Shown here: positions 54,087 to 63,725 of the stretch, piece after piece | Numbering within the stretch: position 1 is the first letter of the stretch | Layout: each line of letters opens with the position of its first letter | Assembly (NCBI RefSeq): GCF_001458595.1 | Contig: NZ_LN890326.1 | Coordinates: 187,762 to 251,761, forward strand | Source of the DNA: Clostridium neonatale | GTDB lineage: Bacteria > Bacillota > Clostridia > Clostridiales > Clostridiaceae | Direction: 5' to 3' | DNA length: 64,000 nt | The notes under the pieces: generated by a model | The model's input: only the letters and a program-made list of their open reading frames with translations | What the model was told of the DNA's origin: nothing | Database searches by the model: none | Program-made: the position numbers and the translations under genes

Positions 54087-55433
54087 TTAATTAACAGGTA
54101 ATGATATATATAGTTTAAACATATCTCCTTCTCTCTTTATATTAACTTCTCCACCATGTAACTCAATTATACTTTTGGTTATTGCAAGTCCTAATCCTGA
54201 TCCTTCAACTTTTGAATTTCTAGACTTATCACCTCTAGCAAACCTTTCAAAAATCTCACTCTCATTAAAATTCATCTCATAATTCGCAATATTTTTAACA
54301 GAAATTTTTACATTGTTTTCTTTCTTTTCAGCTTTTATATATACTCTGGTATTATCCATAGAATATTTCAATGCATTCACAATCACGTTCTCCAATGCAC
54401 GAGACATCAATTTTCCATCTAACTCCATGTATATAAATTCTTCTTCTGATGTAACTTTAAAAGATATGTTTTTTTCTTCATATAGTGTACTATATTCTCC
54501 TACTTCTTGATGGATTAATGATAGTAAATCTATTAATTCTTTATTTAATTTAATCTTTCCACTATTAATTTTAGACATCTCAAATAGATCTTCTATTAAC
54601 GATTTTAATTTTAATGATTTTTTTTCTAAAATTAATAAATACTCCGTTCTTTCTTCTTCTGTTATATCTGGATTTTTTAATATATTAACATAATTGATTA
54701 TTGATGTTAATGGTGTTTTTAAATCATGTGAAACATTTGATATAAGTTCTGTTTTTAATTTCTCATTTTTTACCCCTTCATATAAAATATCATCATATAT
54801 TTTCTTTATTAGGTTTATATTATGAGCTAATTCTTCAATTGCAGGAGAACCTTCTAATTTTATATCCTCTTCCCAATTCCCCTCATTCACCTTTTTAAGA
54901 GCATCATTAACTATAATTACATCTAATGTCTTTTTTATAATATAAATTGTCGCCAGGAATAGCAATACAATTATAAGTATAGTTCCTTTAAATGGATAAG
55001 TCTTAAAAAAGCGAACAAATATATTATTTTCATATCCACCGGTTGCAAGAAAGTATAAATACGTAATTAAAAGAATTGTTAATACAGTCATAGATATAAT
55101 CAAAGTTTTTCTAGTATCATCATAATTAAATCCATTTTTCATGACATAGACTATGTTATTTATTAACTTAGATTTTATTTGTGGCGACTTTGGATTCCTT
55201 TTAATTATTATAAAGAGCTTAATAATATATACTATGTAAATAACTAGAATCATTAATCCCACTATTAAATTTTCGCCTAACTTGTTTCCTATCTGATAGT
55301 CTATTCTATTATTTTTAACGTAATCCCCTATTTCTGATATTAAAAATAATGTTATTGTGGAAACTACTATTACATCAAAAAGATATATGCTAGAAAAATA
55401 CTCTTTAATTTTCTTTTTCAATCTTATATCCAA
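54087..55433 (-). CDS. sensor histidine kinase
   Basis: 448 residues with four predicted N-terminal membrane helices (for example VGLMILVIYIVYIIKLFIII, LIIVLLFLATIYIIKKTLDV). A HAMP-like linker precedes the HisKA box ELISNVSHDLKTPLTSIINY (phospho-His) and the ATPase with VIVNALKYSMDNTRVYI, FERFARGDKSRN and GSGLGLAITKSIIELHGG. It overlaps the response-regulator gene by 29 bp. TTG 55433 is the furthest supported start, but the exact start is unsure. The signal is unknown. Confidence 0.9.
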   Translation of the reverse strand: MDIRLKKKIKEYFSSIYLFDVIVVSTITLFLISEIGDYVKNNRIDYQIGNKLGENLIVGLMILVIYIVYIIKLFIIIKRNPKSPQIKSKLINNIVYVMKNGFNYDDTRKTLIISMTVLTILLITYLYFLATGGYENNIFVRFFKTYPFKGTILIIVLLFLATIYIIKKTLDVIIVNDALKKVNEGNWEEDIKLEGSPAIEELAHNINLIKKIYDDILYEGVKNEKLKTELISNVSHDLKTPLTSIINYVNILKNPDITEEERTEYLLILEKKSLKLKSLIEDLFEMSKINSGKIKLNKELIDLLSLIHQEVGEYSTLYEEKNISFKVTSEEEFIYMELDGKLMSRALENVIVNALKYSMDNTRVYIKAEKKENNVKISVKNIANYEMNFNESEIFERFARGDKSRNSKVEGSGLGLAITKSIIELHGGEVNIKREGDMFKLYISLPVN

Positions 55434-56097
55434 TACCCCACACCACCTTAATATACTCTGGCTCCTTTGTATTTAATTCTATTTTTTCTCGTATTCTTCT
55501 GATATGTACTGTAACTGTATTTTCACTTTTATAAAAAGGTTCTTCCCATACCATCTCATATATTTCTTTAATTGAAAATACTTTTCCTAAATTAGAGGCT
55601 AATAAGTGTAATATCTTATACTCTGTTGCAGTAACTTTTACTTCTTCTCCCCTTAATGTTATTTTTTTAGCTATGGTATCTATAACTAAATCTTTAACTT
55701 TTATAACATCTTCACTTTCTCCACTATTCAACGGTTTTTCATATCTTCTTAATTGTGATTTAACTCTTGCAACTAATTCTAAGTGATTGAATGGCTTTGT
55801 CATATAATCATCAGCACCTACATTTAGCCCTAAAATTTTATCCGAATCTTCTCCCTTTGCAGATAACATGATTATAGGTAAATTTTGCTTTTCTCTTATT
55901 TTAAGGCAAGTTCTTATTCCATCCAATCTCGGCATCATTATATCTAGTATAATTAAATGAATTTTTTCCTCTTCTAATATTTCTAGTGCTTCTATACCAT
56001 CTCCAGCTTTAAATACCTTCAAATTTTCGCCTCGTAAATATATCTCAATTGCATCTCTTATTTCTTTTTCATCGTCAACTACTAAAACATTAAACAT
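55405..56097 (-). CDS. OmpR/PhoB-family response regulator
   Basis: 230 residues. Receiver domain: DDEKEIRDAIE (acid pocket), phospho-Asp in HLIILDIMMPRLDGIRTC, Thr/Ser switch in LPIIMLSAKGED and Lys in DDYMTKPFNHLEL. A C-terminal winged helix follows (VKVTATEYKILHLLASNLGK, VTVHIRRIREKIELN). It partners with the overlapping histidine kinase. It starts at ATG 56097 behind GGGAGGA. Confidence 0.95.
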   Translation of the reverse strand: MFNVLVVDDEKEIRDAIEIYLRGENLKVFKAGDGIEALEILEEEKIHLIILDIMMPRLDGIRTCLKIREKQNLPIIMLSAKGEDSDKILGLNVGADDYMTKPFNHLELVARVKSQLRRYEKPLNSGESEDVIKVKDLVIDTIAKKITLRGEEVKVTATEYKILHLLASNLGKVFSIKEIYEMVWEEPFYKSENTVTVHIRRIREKIELNTKEPEYIKVVWGIGYKIEKEN

Positions 56098-56140
56098 ACT
56101 TTAGATCCTCCCAAATAATTTTCTAAACAATAATACTACT

Positions 56141-56869
56141 TTAATTATATACTACTTTTTGAAATTCTTCAGATGATCTTACTGGTTCAAAATCATGCTC
56201 ATTTTGTGCAACTTCTTTAGCTGCCGGATCAATTTCTATAGCTTTATTCAGATATTTCATTGTATTATTAATATCACCTCGTCTTCCATATATAGATGCA
56301 ATGCCATAATAACTCCATACATAATCTTCTATTTCTAAATCTTTATTATACCACTTTAATGCTTCATCCATATTTCCATATAGTTCATAGGTGAGTGCTT
56401 TATTAAAAATTGCATAACCATAATCATCTTTTATAGATAGAGCCTTATCTATATCATTCATTCCCTCTTCATAATCACCATTATATGCTTTTGCTATTCC
56501 TCTTATGTTATATCCCATATAATTATTAGGGTAATTATTTACAAGCTCATTAGCTTTATTTATTGCATTTTCATATTCATTAGAAAAAAATAATCTATAT
56601 GCCTCATTATATATATTATTTTCCTCTTCTGATATAGTATATATGCCATCCATATCATTAGGCTCTTTTCTATTTTCATTATTTTCTTCAATATAATCGG
56701 AATTATTGCTATTTATAATCATAGTATTTGAACTATTATTTATTTCCTCTCTATCTTTAAATTTTCTATTCATTATTCCTTCATATATCAATATTCCAAT
56801 TGCTATTATTAATAGGGTTATTAATAATACTTTTTTCATTTTATCACTGCCAGGTAATTTAACTCTCAT
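56141..56869 (-). CDS. membrane-anchored TPR protein
   Basis: 242 residues. The N terminus is short and basic, then one membrane helix (VLLITLLIIAIGILIYEGIM), an Asn-rich linker and three to four tetratricopeptide repeats (EAYRLFFSNEYENAINKANE, NIRGIAKAYNGDYEEGMNDI, IASIYGRRGDINNTMKYLNK). ATG 56869 has AAGGAGA well placed. It lies 43 bp upstream of the response-regulator gene on the same strand, so it may be co-transcribed and linked to that signalling pair. Confidence 0.85.
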   Translation of the reverse strand: MRVKLPGSDKMKKVLLITLLIIAIGILIYEGIMNRKFKDREEINNSSNTMIINSNNSDYIEENNENRKEPNDMDGIYTISEEENNIYNEAYRLFFSNEYENAINKANELVNNYPNNYMGYNIRGIAKAYNGDYEEGMNDIDKALSIKDDYGYAIFNKALTYELYGNMDEALKWYNKDLEIEDYVWSYYGIASIYGRRGDINNTMKYLNKAIEIDPAAKEVAQNEHDFEPVRSSEEFQKVVYN

Positions 56870-57204
56870 AATTAATCTCCTTATTAATTTAATTCGATTC
56901 TAATTTATAGTTATTATATAAATAAATTATACAAATACTATCAATATACAATAAAGATTATTATATATCTGTTACAGTATTTTGTTTTAACATTAGAATT
57001 ATTATTTTTATATTTTTATCCATTTATTTTAAACAAATAATTAATAATGTTTTTTATTTTTTCTATTTTAATATAGAAATATTATCTCTTATTAAAATTA
57101 TTATTTCAACATTATTTATCCTTTTATATTATTTCTTGATTTTTGTCTTATAAAAGTGTATTAATATATTGACTATACATATAGATAGTAAAGGAGCATT
57201 TAAA
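56870..57204. other. 335-bp divergent intergenic region
   Basis: Very AT-rich and gene-free. It must hold the promoters of the TPR gene (leftward) and the YitT gene (rightward). No regulator site or structured RNA was recognised. Confidence 0.4.
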
Positions 57205-58065
57205 ATGAATACGTACTACAAATATAAAGCTACATTAATTGATGTTATCTTCATTTTTTTAGGTTGCACAATAGCTTCACTCGGAGTTAACCTATTTCTA
57301 TCACATGCAAAATTATTAAGTGGTGGAGCTACAGGATTAGCATTAATTTTAGAGTATACAATAGGACTTCCTGCCGGAATAGTCGTATTTCTTTTGAATA
57401 TTCCTTTATTAATAATAAGTTATAAAAAATTAGATAAATCATTTACTATATATACTACACTAGGAATGTTATCTCTTTCAATATCACTTATGCTTACTAA
57501 ACCATTAACTAATTTAATACCATTAGAAAATGATCTACTTATTTTTTGTATTTATGGTGGTGTATTATGTGGTATTGGATATGGATTAGTATTTCTTAGA
57601 AATGGTTCTACTGGCGGAACAGATATAATAACAATGCTTATTAGAAAAAAATTTTCTAATTTTAATATAGGTGCATTAGGATTTTCTCTCAATATAATAA
57701 TCATTATATTAGGTGCTATTATATTTGGAATTCCCCAAGCTTTATACACTTTAATTTCATTATTTATTCAAAGTACAGTACTAGATAGGATGCTAAAAGG
57801 ATTTAGCAGTAAAAAACTACTTCTTATATTAACTGAAAAAGAAGAAGAAGTTATAGAATACGTAATAAAAGATTTACATCGTGGTGTTACTTCACTTGTT
57901 GCTGAAGGCGAATATACTCATGATAGAAAAAAGATGCTTTACTGTATTGTTACGTCACGTCAAATGATTTTATTAAAAAATATTGTTCATCAAATAGATC
58001 CAATGGCATTTATAACTATAATTGATATATCAGAAGTACGAGGCAAGGGTTTTATAAATATATAA
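57205..58065 (+). CDS. YitT-family membrane protein with DUF2179 domain
   Basis: 286 residues. Five to six membrane helices (VIFIFLGCTIASLGVNLFLS, GLPAGIVVFLLNIPLLIISY) hold the GGATGLALI and RNGSTGGTDIITMLI motifs of the YitT family. The C-terminal cytosolic DUF2179 domain is visible (YVIKDLHRGVTSLVAEGEYT, LLKNIVHQIDPMAFITIID). Function is unknown. ATG 57205 (MNTYYKYKAT) follows AAAGGAG; the upstream ATG 57169 lacks a ribosome site. Confidence 0.92.
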   Translation: MNTYYKYKATLIDVIFIFLGCTIASLGVNLFLSHAKLLSGGATGLALILEYTIGLPAGIVVFLLNIPLLIISYKKLDKSFTIYTTLGMLSLSISLMLTKPLTNLIPLENDLLIFCIYGGVLCGIGYGLVFLRNGSTGGTDIITMLIRKKFSNFNIGALGFSLNIIIIILGAIIFGIPQALYTLISLFIQSTVLDRMLKGFSSKKLLLILTEKEEEVIEYVIKDLHRGVTSLVAEGEYTHDRKKMLYCIVTSRQMILLKNIVHQIDPMAFITIIDISEVRGKGFINI

Positions 58066-58110
58066 TATATTTATAAATTTAATTCACTAAATTTAAAATT
58101 AATCCACAAT

Positions 58111-58154
58111 AAAAAAATAATCTATTGTTTTTATCCACAATAGATTATTTTTTT
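58111..58154. terminator. bidirectional terminator between the YitT gene and fumarase
   Basis: Perfect 18-bp arms (58111-58128, 58137-58154; ATAATCTATTGT core) with an 8-base loop, between converging genes. Confidence 0.88.
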
Positions 58155-58174
58155 GTTGTTTTTGTTGATTATTT

Positions 58175-58732
58175 TTACTTTACTGATTCTAAATAACTTT
58201 TTTGTCCTATATCATAAAGGTTATTACCTTGTGGATCTATAATTACAACTAAAGGCATATCCTTTACTTCCATTCTTCTAATTGCCTCCGCACCTAAATC
58301 TTCATAGGCAATTATTTCAGACTTAATTATACTCTTCCCAATTAAAGCTGCAGCTCCACCAATAGCTCCAAAATATACTGCTTTATTTTTCTTTATAGAA
58401 TCTATAACCTCTTCATTTCTTGCACCTTTTCCAATCATTCCTTTTAATCCAAGATCCATTAATCTAGGTGCATAGGCATCCATTCTATAACTAGTAGTCG
58501 GACCTGCTGAACCAATTACTTGACCAGGCTTTGCTGGTGATGGTCCAACATAATATATTGTTTCATCTTTTATATTTAGAGGCAATTCTTTTCCTTTATC
58601 TAATAATTCAATTAGACGTTTATGAGCAGCATCTCTTGCTGAATATATAACTCCACTTAATAATATGTTATCTCCAGCTTTTAAATTTGATATTTTATCT
58701 TCTGTAAGAGGTGTATGTAATTTAATATCCAT
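58175..58732 (-). CDS. fumarate hydratase, iron-sulfur type, beta subunit
   Basis: 185 residues of the swivelling Fe-S hydro-lyase beta domain: KLHTPLTEDKISNLKAGDNI, YYVGPSPAKPGQVIGSAGPT, TSYRMDAYAPRLMDLGLKGM and YFGAIGGAAALIGKSI. It completes the class I fumarase with the alpha subunit and converts fumarate and malate. Tartrate dehydratase is the main alternative in this family. It starts at ATG 58732 behind GGAGA, 11 bp after the alpha gene. Confidence 0.92.
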   Translation of the reverse strand: MDIKLHTPLTEDKISNLKAGDNILLSGVIYSARDAAHKRLIELLDKGKELPLNIKDETIYYVGPSPAKPGQVIGSAGPTTSYRMDAYAPRLMDLGLKGMIGKGARNEEVIDSIKKNKAVYFGAIGGAAALIGKSIIKSEIIAYEDLGAEAIRRMEVKDMPLVVIIDPQGNNLYDIGQKSYLESVK

Positions 58733-58743
58733 AATCCAATCTC

Positions 58744-59586
58744 CTATAATATTATTTCTTTGTGTCTAGTTGCATGACAATTAATATTTACTGCCACTGG
58801 CAAACCTGCTATATGAGTAGGATAAACCTCTATATTTAGACCTAGCGCAGTAGTTCTTCCCCCGAAGCCTTGTGGCCCTATACCAAATTTATTTACTTTT
58901 TCTAATAATTCTTCTTCTAATTCTTTATAAAACTCATTTTTGTTTCTAATATCAATAGGTCTTATAAGAGCCTTTTTAGCCAAATATGCAGCTTTGTCAA
59001 ATGTCCCTCCTATTCCTACTCCAATTACCATAGGAGGACATGGATTTGGGCCAGCAGCCTTTACAGTTTCTAATATAAACTTCTTTACTCCTTCAATTCC
59101 ATCTGAAGGTTTTAACATTCCTATCTTACTCATATTTTCAGATCCAAATCCCTTTGGTGCTAATGTAATTTTAACTTTATCTCCTTCTACAATATCATAG
59201 TAAATTATAGCAGGAGTATTATCCTTAGTATTTATTCTTTCTATTGGATCTCCTACAACTGATTTTCTTAAGTATCCCTCCTCATATCCTCTTCTTACAC
59301 CCTCATTTATGGCATCTTCTAGCTTTCCTCCTACAAGATGAACATCTTGTCCTATTTCCATAAAAACACATGCCATACCAGTATCCTGACAAATAGGCAT
59401 CTCATCTTTACATGCAATTTCAGAATTAATAATTATTTTATCTAGTACATCTTCAGCTAGCTTCCATGTTTCTTTCTTCTTAGATATCTCTAAAGCTTCT
59501 TTTATATCATCTCCTAGATAATAATTAGCTTCAATACATAAATTCCTTACTGCCTCTGTTATAACTCCAACATTTAATTCTCTCAT
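58744..59586 (-). CDS. fumarate hydratase, iron-sulfur type, alpha subunit
   Basis: 280 residues. It binds the catalytic [4Fe-4S] cluster; the three cysteines are in MPICQDTGMACVFMEIG, AAGPNPCPPMVIGVGIGG and VNINCHATRHKEI. The cluster makes the enzyme oxygen-sensitive, in keeping with an anaerobe. It is a two-gene operon with the beta subunit and starts at ATG 59586 behind AAGGAGT. Confidence 0.93.
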   Translation of the reverse strand: MRELNVGVITEAVRNLCIEANYYLGDDIKEALEISKKKETWKLAEDVLDKIIINSEIACKDEMPICQDTGMACVFMEIGQDVHLVGGKLEDAINEGVRRGYEEGYLRKSVVGDPIERINTKDNTPAIIYYDIVEGDKVKITLAPKGFGSENMSKIGMLKPSDGIEGVKKFILETVKAAGPNPCPPMVIGVGIGGTFDKAAYLAKKALIRPIDIRNKNEFYKELEEELLEKVNKFGIGPQGFGGRTTALGLNIEVYPTHIAGLPVAVNINCHATRHKEIIL

Positions 59587-59788
59587 CCTAAAAACTCCTT
59601 TGCTTGTACTAAATATAAGTTTAAATATATTTCTTAATATTTACAAGCAAAAAACAAATTAGATTATTAACTAAAATTATCTAAACTACTATAATTTTAA
59701 ATTGTTAAATAAATTTTTATTTTTCCTTCATAATTTAATATTTTCTTTATTATATTTAAATTATAAATAGTTATATTTGAGGTGATTT

Positions 59789-59950
59789 ATGAAAAACTCA
59801 CTACTTAACAAAATTGCTAATATTATAATATATTTTTTAGTCATCTGCCTAATATGTCTAATAACTTATAATATATTTCTATTAGTACATAGCACCTATT
59901 ATATCCAATCTCCACCTAAGAATAGCATAGAAGTTGGTCCAAATTTATAA
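59789..59950 (+). CDS. 53-residue single-pass membrane peptide
   Basis: From ATG 59789 behind GAGGTGA. The product is MKNSLLNKIANIIIYFLVIC, a hydrophobic helix to about residue 33, then a polar tail ending SPPKNSIEVGPNL. It is alone on the plus strand between the fumarase operon and cwlD and ends before a bidirectional terminator, as a real transcript would. No family recognised. Confidence 0.62.
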   Translation: MKNSLLNKIANIIIYFLVICLICLITYNIFLLVHSTYYIQSPPKNSIEVGPNL

Positions 59951-59969
59951 ATAAATTATATATAAAAAA

Positions 59970-60007
59970 ATTACCATCTTATTTTTATTGTTAAATAAGG
60001 TGGTAAT
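59970..60007. terminator. bidirectional terminator between the small membrane gene and cwlD
   Basis: 15-bp arms ATTACCATCTTATTT and AAATAAGGTGGTAAT (one A-C/G-U position), 8-base loop, with A and T runs outside. Confidence 0.82.
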
Positions 60008-60014
60008 GTTTAAT

Positions 60015-60674
60015 TTACTTATTATCTTCAAAATATTTTTCTATTCCTAATGCTATCCCTTCAACTATTTTATCTTGATGATTTGAATCTTTTAATCTCT
60101 GCTCTTCTTCATGATTAGATAAAAATCCACATTCAACTATAATACTTCCACCTTCATAACCATCACGCAATATCTTATATTGATTTTTAGCTGCCTTAGG
60201 AATTCTTTTATTATTATCCTTTATTACACTCTTCATTGATTCTTGAACACTTTCTGCAAGCAATCTACTATTCTCATTATCCGAATACCATACCTGCGCT
60301 CCAAAGCAGCTAGACTGTTGAAACATGTTTTGATGTATAGAAATAAAAATATCGCAATTTGTTTCCTTTTTTAATTTGCATCTTTGTGTAAGATCATTTA
60401 CTTTTTTAGTATCAAGTTCTTTATCTTCTTCTCTAGTCATATGAACTTCATACCCTTTTTCAAGTAAATAATCCCTTAACTTTAATGAAATATCTAAATT
60501 TATATCTTTCTCGATAGTTCCACTTTTACTTTTTGCTCCACCATCAATTCCACCATGACCTGGGTCTATTAATATTATATGTTTATCTTGATTACTCTCA
60601 GCGAAAACTGTAGTTGGTAATGAGAATAACATAATTGTAATGCATAATAATGTTAGTGCTCTTATATATCTCAT
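60015..60674 (-). CDS. cwlD: CwlD-like N-acetylmuramoyl-L-alanine amidase
   Basis: 219 residues with a signal sequence (ALTLLCITIMLFSLPTTVFA) and an Amidase_3 domain. Zinc ligands are in IILIDPGHGGIDGGAKSKSG, DINLDISLKLRDYL (Glu region) and DIFISIHQNMFQ; the catalytic Glu is in SIIVECGFLSNHEEEQ. CwlD makes the muramic-delta-lactam of spore cortex, which marks it for germination enzymes. Size, single domain and position near rplM-rpsI match the clostridial cwlD locus. A general vegetative amidase is the alternative. It starts at ATG 60674 behind AGGAGG. Confidence 0.88.
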   Translation of the reverse strand: MRYIRALTLLCITIMLFSLPTTVFAESNQDKHIILIDPGHGGIDGGAKSKSGTIEKDINLDISLKLRDYLLEKGYEVHMTREEDKELDTKKVNDLTQRCKLKKETNCDIFISIHQNMFQQSSCFGAQVWYSDNENSRLLAESVQESMKSVIKDNNKRIPKAAKNQYKILRDGYEGGSIIVECGFLSNHEEEQRLKDSNHQDKIVEGIALGIEKYFEDNK

Positions 60675-60784
60675 TCTTTTGAATCCTCCTATTAGTAAAG
60701 CTTTATAAAATTAGTATTTGCTTACTCATAAGTATTTATACAATAGTAAATCTGTATATAATATCACTCACAGATAAAAAATAA

Positions 60785-60815
60785 CGCTATCAAATAATTT
60801 TTTTATTTGATAGGG
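60785..60815 (-). terminator. terminator of the Na/Pi-cotransporter gene
   Basis: CTATCAAATAA (60787-60797) and TTATTTGATAG (60803-60813) with a short T loop and a T-rich minus-strand exit. Confidence 0.78.
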
Positions 60816-60841
60816 TTAAAACAAATTCTGTTATAATTATT

Positions 60842-62458
60842 TTAATTCACATAATTCTCTATAACACTTTCAGCTATATTAGTAGAATGATCTCCTATTC
60901 TTTCAAAAGAGCTTACTAAGTCTAGGAAAATAGCTCCTGCAAATGCATTACATTTTCCATCATATAATCTTTGAATATGTTTTTCTCTATATTTCTTTTG
61001 ATATGTATCAATTTTATCCTCAATTTCAACAATATTTCTAGCTTGATTGATATTCCTATTTTCATATGATTCTACTGCTATCTCTAATGCTTCTAATGTA
61101 GTGTTATATATTTCATATAATTCATCTATGGCGTCTTTACTATATTTAAGTTTTTTATTAATTTTTTCGATTGATAAATCCGCAATATTCTCAGCATGAT
61201 CTCCGATTCTTTCTATATCTATTATTACATGAAATGTAGATGCCACTATTCCTTTTTCTCTATCGGATAAATCACATTTTGCAAGCTTTATTAAGTATGT
61301 AGTTATACTTTCTTCTAATACATTTATTATTTTTTCATTTTCATATACCTTTTGTATTAATTCTTCATCATTATCTACAAATGCCTTCATTGCTAATTCA
61401 ACGTTTTGCTTAGCCTTATTAGCCATTCTAATTGTTTCCTTTATTACTTGACCAGCAGCTATAACTGGTGTTTCAAGCACTCTATCATCTATATATTTAG
61501 GTCCAACTTTTTCTTCATTTTCTTCACAAGGTATTACTCTATTTATAAATTTTATTATGTACGTAGTAAATGGTAATAATAAGGCTGTATTCGCTATATT
61601 AAATACTGTATGTGCATTAGCAATTTGTCTACTAACATCATCTGGACTAGTATATTGAACAAATCTTGCTAATACGCCTAAGAATGGCAAGAATATTATA
61701 GTACCAACTATATTGAATATAAGATGTAGTAAAGCTGCTTTATGTGCTGTCTTATTAGTTCCTATACTAGCAATCATTGCAGTAATACATGTTCCTATAT
61801 TACATCCAAATACAACTGGTAAAGCAAGACCAATATCTATAGTTCCAGTAGTAGCTAATGCAATTAGTATACCTGTTGTTGCAGATGAACTTTGAAGTAT
61901 CGCAGTAATTGCAGCTCCTGCTATAATTCCTATAAACCAATTATCACCTATAGCAATTAGTATGTTAGTAAAAGCAGGCGAAGACGCTAGTGGCTTCATT
62001 GCTCCACTCATTATTCCCATCCCAGTAAATAATATACCAAAACCTAATATTATATTTCCTATTTCTCTTCTTTTCTTTGCTCTTGCAAACATTACTAATG
62101 CTGCACCAACAAATACAAACAATGGAGCTATTTGATCTAATTTAAATGCTACCAATTGAGCTGTTATTGTTGTTCCTATATTAGCTCCCATTATTATTCC
62201 AGCAGCTTGTGCTAAACTCATTAGTCCTGCATTAACAAAACCAACTACCATAACAGTTGTAGCACTACTACTCTGAATTACCATTGTAACAATCGCACCA
62301 ATTGCAACTCCCATTAGACGATTACTTGTTACTTTTTCCAGGATTGATTTTAAACCGTCTCCTGCTGCATTTTCCAGTCCATCTCCCATTAATTTCATAC
62401 CATAAATAAATAGTCCTAGTCCACCCATTAATTGAATAATAACTTTTATTGTTTCCAA
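60842..62458 (-). CDS. Na+/phosphate cotransporter family protein with PhoU-like domain
   Basis: 538 residues. Two inverted Na/Pi-cotransporter repeats are marked by VTMVIQSSSATTVMVVGFVN (about 58-77) and ITAILQSSSATTGILIALAT (about 184-203). The C-terminal third is a PhoU-like helical domain (ETIRMANKAKQNVELAMKAF, IGDHAENIADLSIEKINKKL, FERIGDHSTNIAESVIE). It should take up or regulate phosphate. Translation begins at TTG 62458 (METIKVIIQL) behind AAAGGAGAA. It lies between rpsI and cwlD. Confidence 0.93.
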   Translation of the reverse strand: METIKVIIQLMGGLGLFIYGMKLMGDGLENAAGDGLKSILEKVTSNRLMGVAIGAIVTMVIQSSSATTVMVVGFVNAGLMSLAQAAGIIMGANIGTTITAQLVAFKLDQIAPLFVFVGAALVMFARAKKRREIGNIILGFGILFTGMGIMSGAMKPLASSPAFTNILIAIGDNWFIGIIAGAAITAILQSSSATTGILIALATTGTIDIGLALPVVFGCNIGTCITAMIASIGTNKTAHKAALLHLIFNIVGTIIFLPFLGVLARFVQYTSPDDVSRQIANAHTVFNIANTALLLPFTTYIIKFINRVIPCEENEEKVGPKYIDDRVLETPVIAAGQVIKETIRMANKAKQNVELAMKAFVDNDEELIQKVYENEKIINVLEESITTYLIKLAKCDLSDREKGIVASTFHVIIDIERIGDHAENIADLSIEKINKKLKYSKDAIDELYEIYNTTLEALEIAVESYENRNINQARNIVEIEDKIDTYQKKYREKHIQRLYDGKCNAFAGAIFLDLVSSFERIGDHSTNIAESVIENYVN

Positions 62459-62676
62459 AACCTTATTCTCCTTTGGCTAATTTATTTATTACCAATCAAC
62501 AGTTTACATTAAATTTAACCTATTGTTAATATATTTACTTAAATTTTAACTTACATTTAATATTAATTATTAATTTAACCAATTTTTGTTGATTATTATT
62601 GAATTTATTCTATATATTTGTAATTTTAAGTCTAATTATATACTATTTATTCTAATTATTTCACAAATAATATACT

Positions 62677-63063
62677 CTATTTATTAATTATTTTTTCTAT
62701 AAGTACAACTTCATATGTTACTTTCAATTTAATTCTATAAAAGCATCTTTTATTTGATCTTTTGCTAATTTTATCTTTTCTTTTTTTCTTAACTTCTTCC
62801 CATTCATCTATAGCTGCTATAAGTTGTTTCTTATTAACATTATTAAATATATGTTTATAATTAGAATAAAATATTGAATAATCCTTTTTTGTATAATTGA
62901 TTCTTGATATAAATGAGTTTTCAAATACATTCCTTTTATCCCCATCTAATTCAATACGCTTAAACATTACTTCTAAGCATACTATTAAAGTAATAAGTAA
63001 ACCTGCTATAATTCCTCCAATAAATTTTTCATTAATACCATGACGAATGAACACAATCCCCAA
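62677..63063 (-). CDS. short membrane-anchored protein, start uncertain
   Basis: Up to 128 residues. One membrane helix (FIGGIIAGLLITLIVCLEVM) is followed by a basic soluble part (WEEVKKKRKDKISKRSNKRC). No family recognised. A stop codon lies four codons above the TTG at 63063; GTG 63054 is an alternative, and neither has a convincing ribosome site. It may be a truncated or decaying gene, or translated from a rare start. Confidence 0.5.
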   Translation of the reverse strand: MGIVFIRHGINEKFIGGIIAGLLITLIVCLEVMFKRIELDGDKRNVFENSFISRINYTKKDYSIFYSNYKHIFNNVNKKQLIAAIDEWEEVKKKRKDKISKRSNKRCFYRIKLKVTYEVVLIEKIINK

Positions 63064-63261
63064 TATAGGCCACTAAAAATTATTAATTATTTTTGTTCTT
63101 ATAGTTATTTTATTATCATTCATTTAGTAACCTACCTTTTTAAATAATATAGAATATTTTACCAGAAGTTGTTCTATATTTCTATATTACTATTAATAGA
63201 TCTTTTATTTATTACTTATAGATAAAAAACAACCTATTTTCATAAAATTTTATATAAGAGA

Positions 63262-63292
63262 AAACCCCACGAATATTGAATTCGTGGGGTTT
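63262..63292 (-). terminator. terminator of rplM-rpsI
   Basis: Perfect 13-bp arms AAACCCCACGAAT and complement with a 5-base loop, 16 bp after the rpsI stop. The GC-rich stem is strong. Confidence 0.85.
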
Positions 63293-63307
63293 GTATAACT
63301 CCAATAA

Positions 63308-63700
63308 TTATCTCTTTGAGAATTGAGGAGCTCTTCTTGCCTTTTTAAGACCGTATTTCTTTCTTTCCTTCATTCTTGGATCTCTAGTTAAGAATCCAGC
63401 CTTCTTTAATTCTGACTTTAAAGCTTCATCAGATTTAACTAATGCTCTAGCTATACCGTGTCTGATAGCTCCTGCTTGACCTGTAAATCCACCACCGTGA
63501 ACATTTACTAAAACGTCAAACTTTTCTTTAGCTCCAGTTAAAACTAATGGTTGGTTAACGATAACTCTTAAAGTTTCTAAACCAAAATAATTTTCGATAT
63601 CTCTTTTATTTACAACTACGTTACCATTTCCTGGTACTAGTCTTACTCTTGCAACTGATTTTTTTCTTCTTCCAGTTCCCATATATTGAACTTTTGCCAT
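63308..63700 (-). CDS. rpsI: 30S ribosomal protein S9
   Basis: 130 residues. The family signatures [39 protein letters not shown] and the basic C-terminal [18 protein letters not shown] (the tail that reaches the P-site tRNA) are present. ATG 63700 ([10 protein letters not shown]) follows GGGAGGAGG. It is co-transcribed after rplM, 25 bp downstream. Confidence 0.98.
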   Translation of the reverse strand: MAKVQYMGTGRRKKSVARVRLVPGNGNVVVNKRDIENYFGLETLRVIVNQPLVLTGAKEKFDVLVNVHGGGFTGQAGAIRHGIARALVKSDEALKSELKKAGFLTRDPRMKERKKYGLKKARRAPQFSKR

Positions 63701-63725
63701 TTTTCTTCCTCCTCCCGAGATCATA

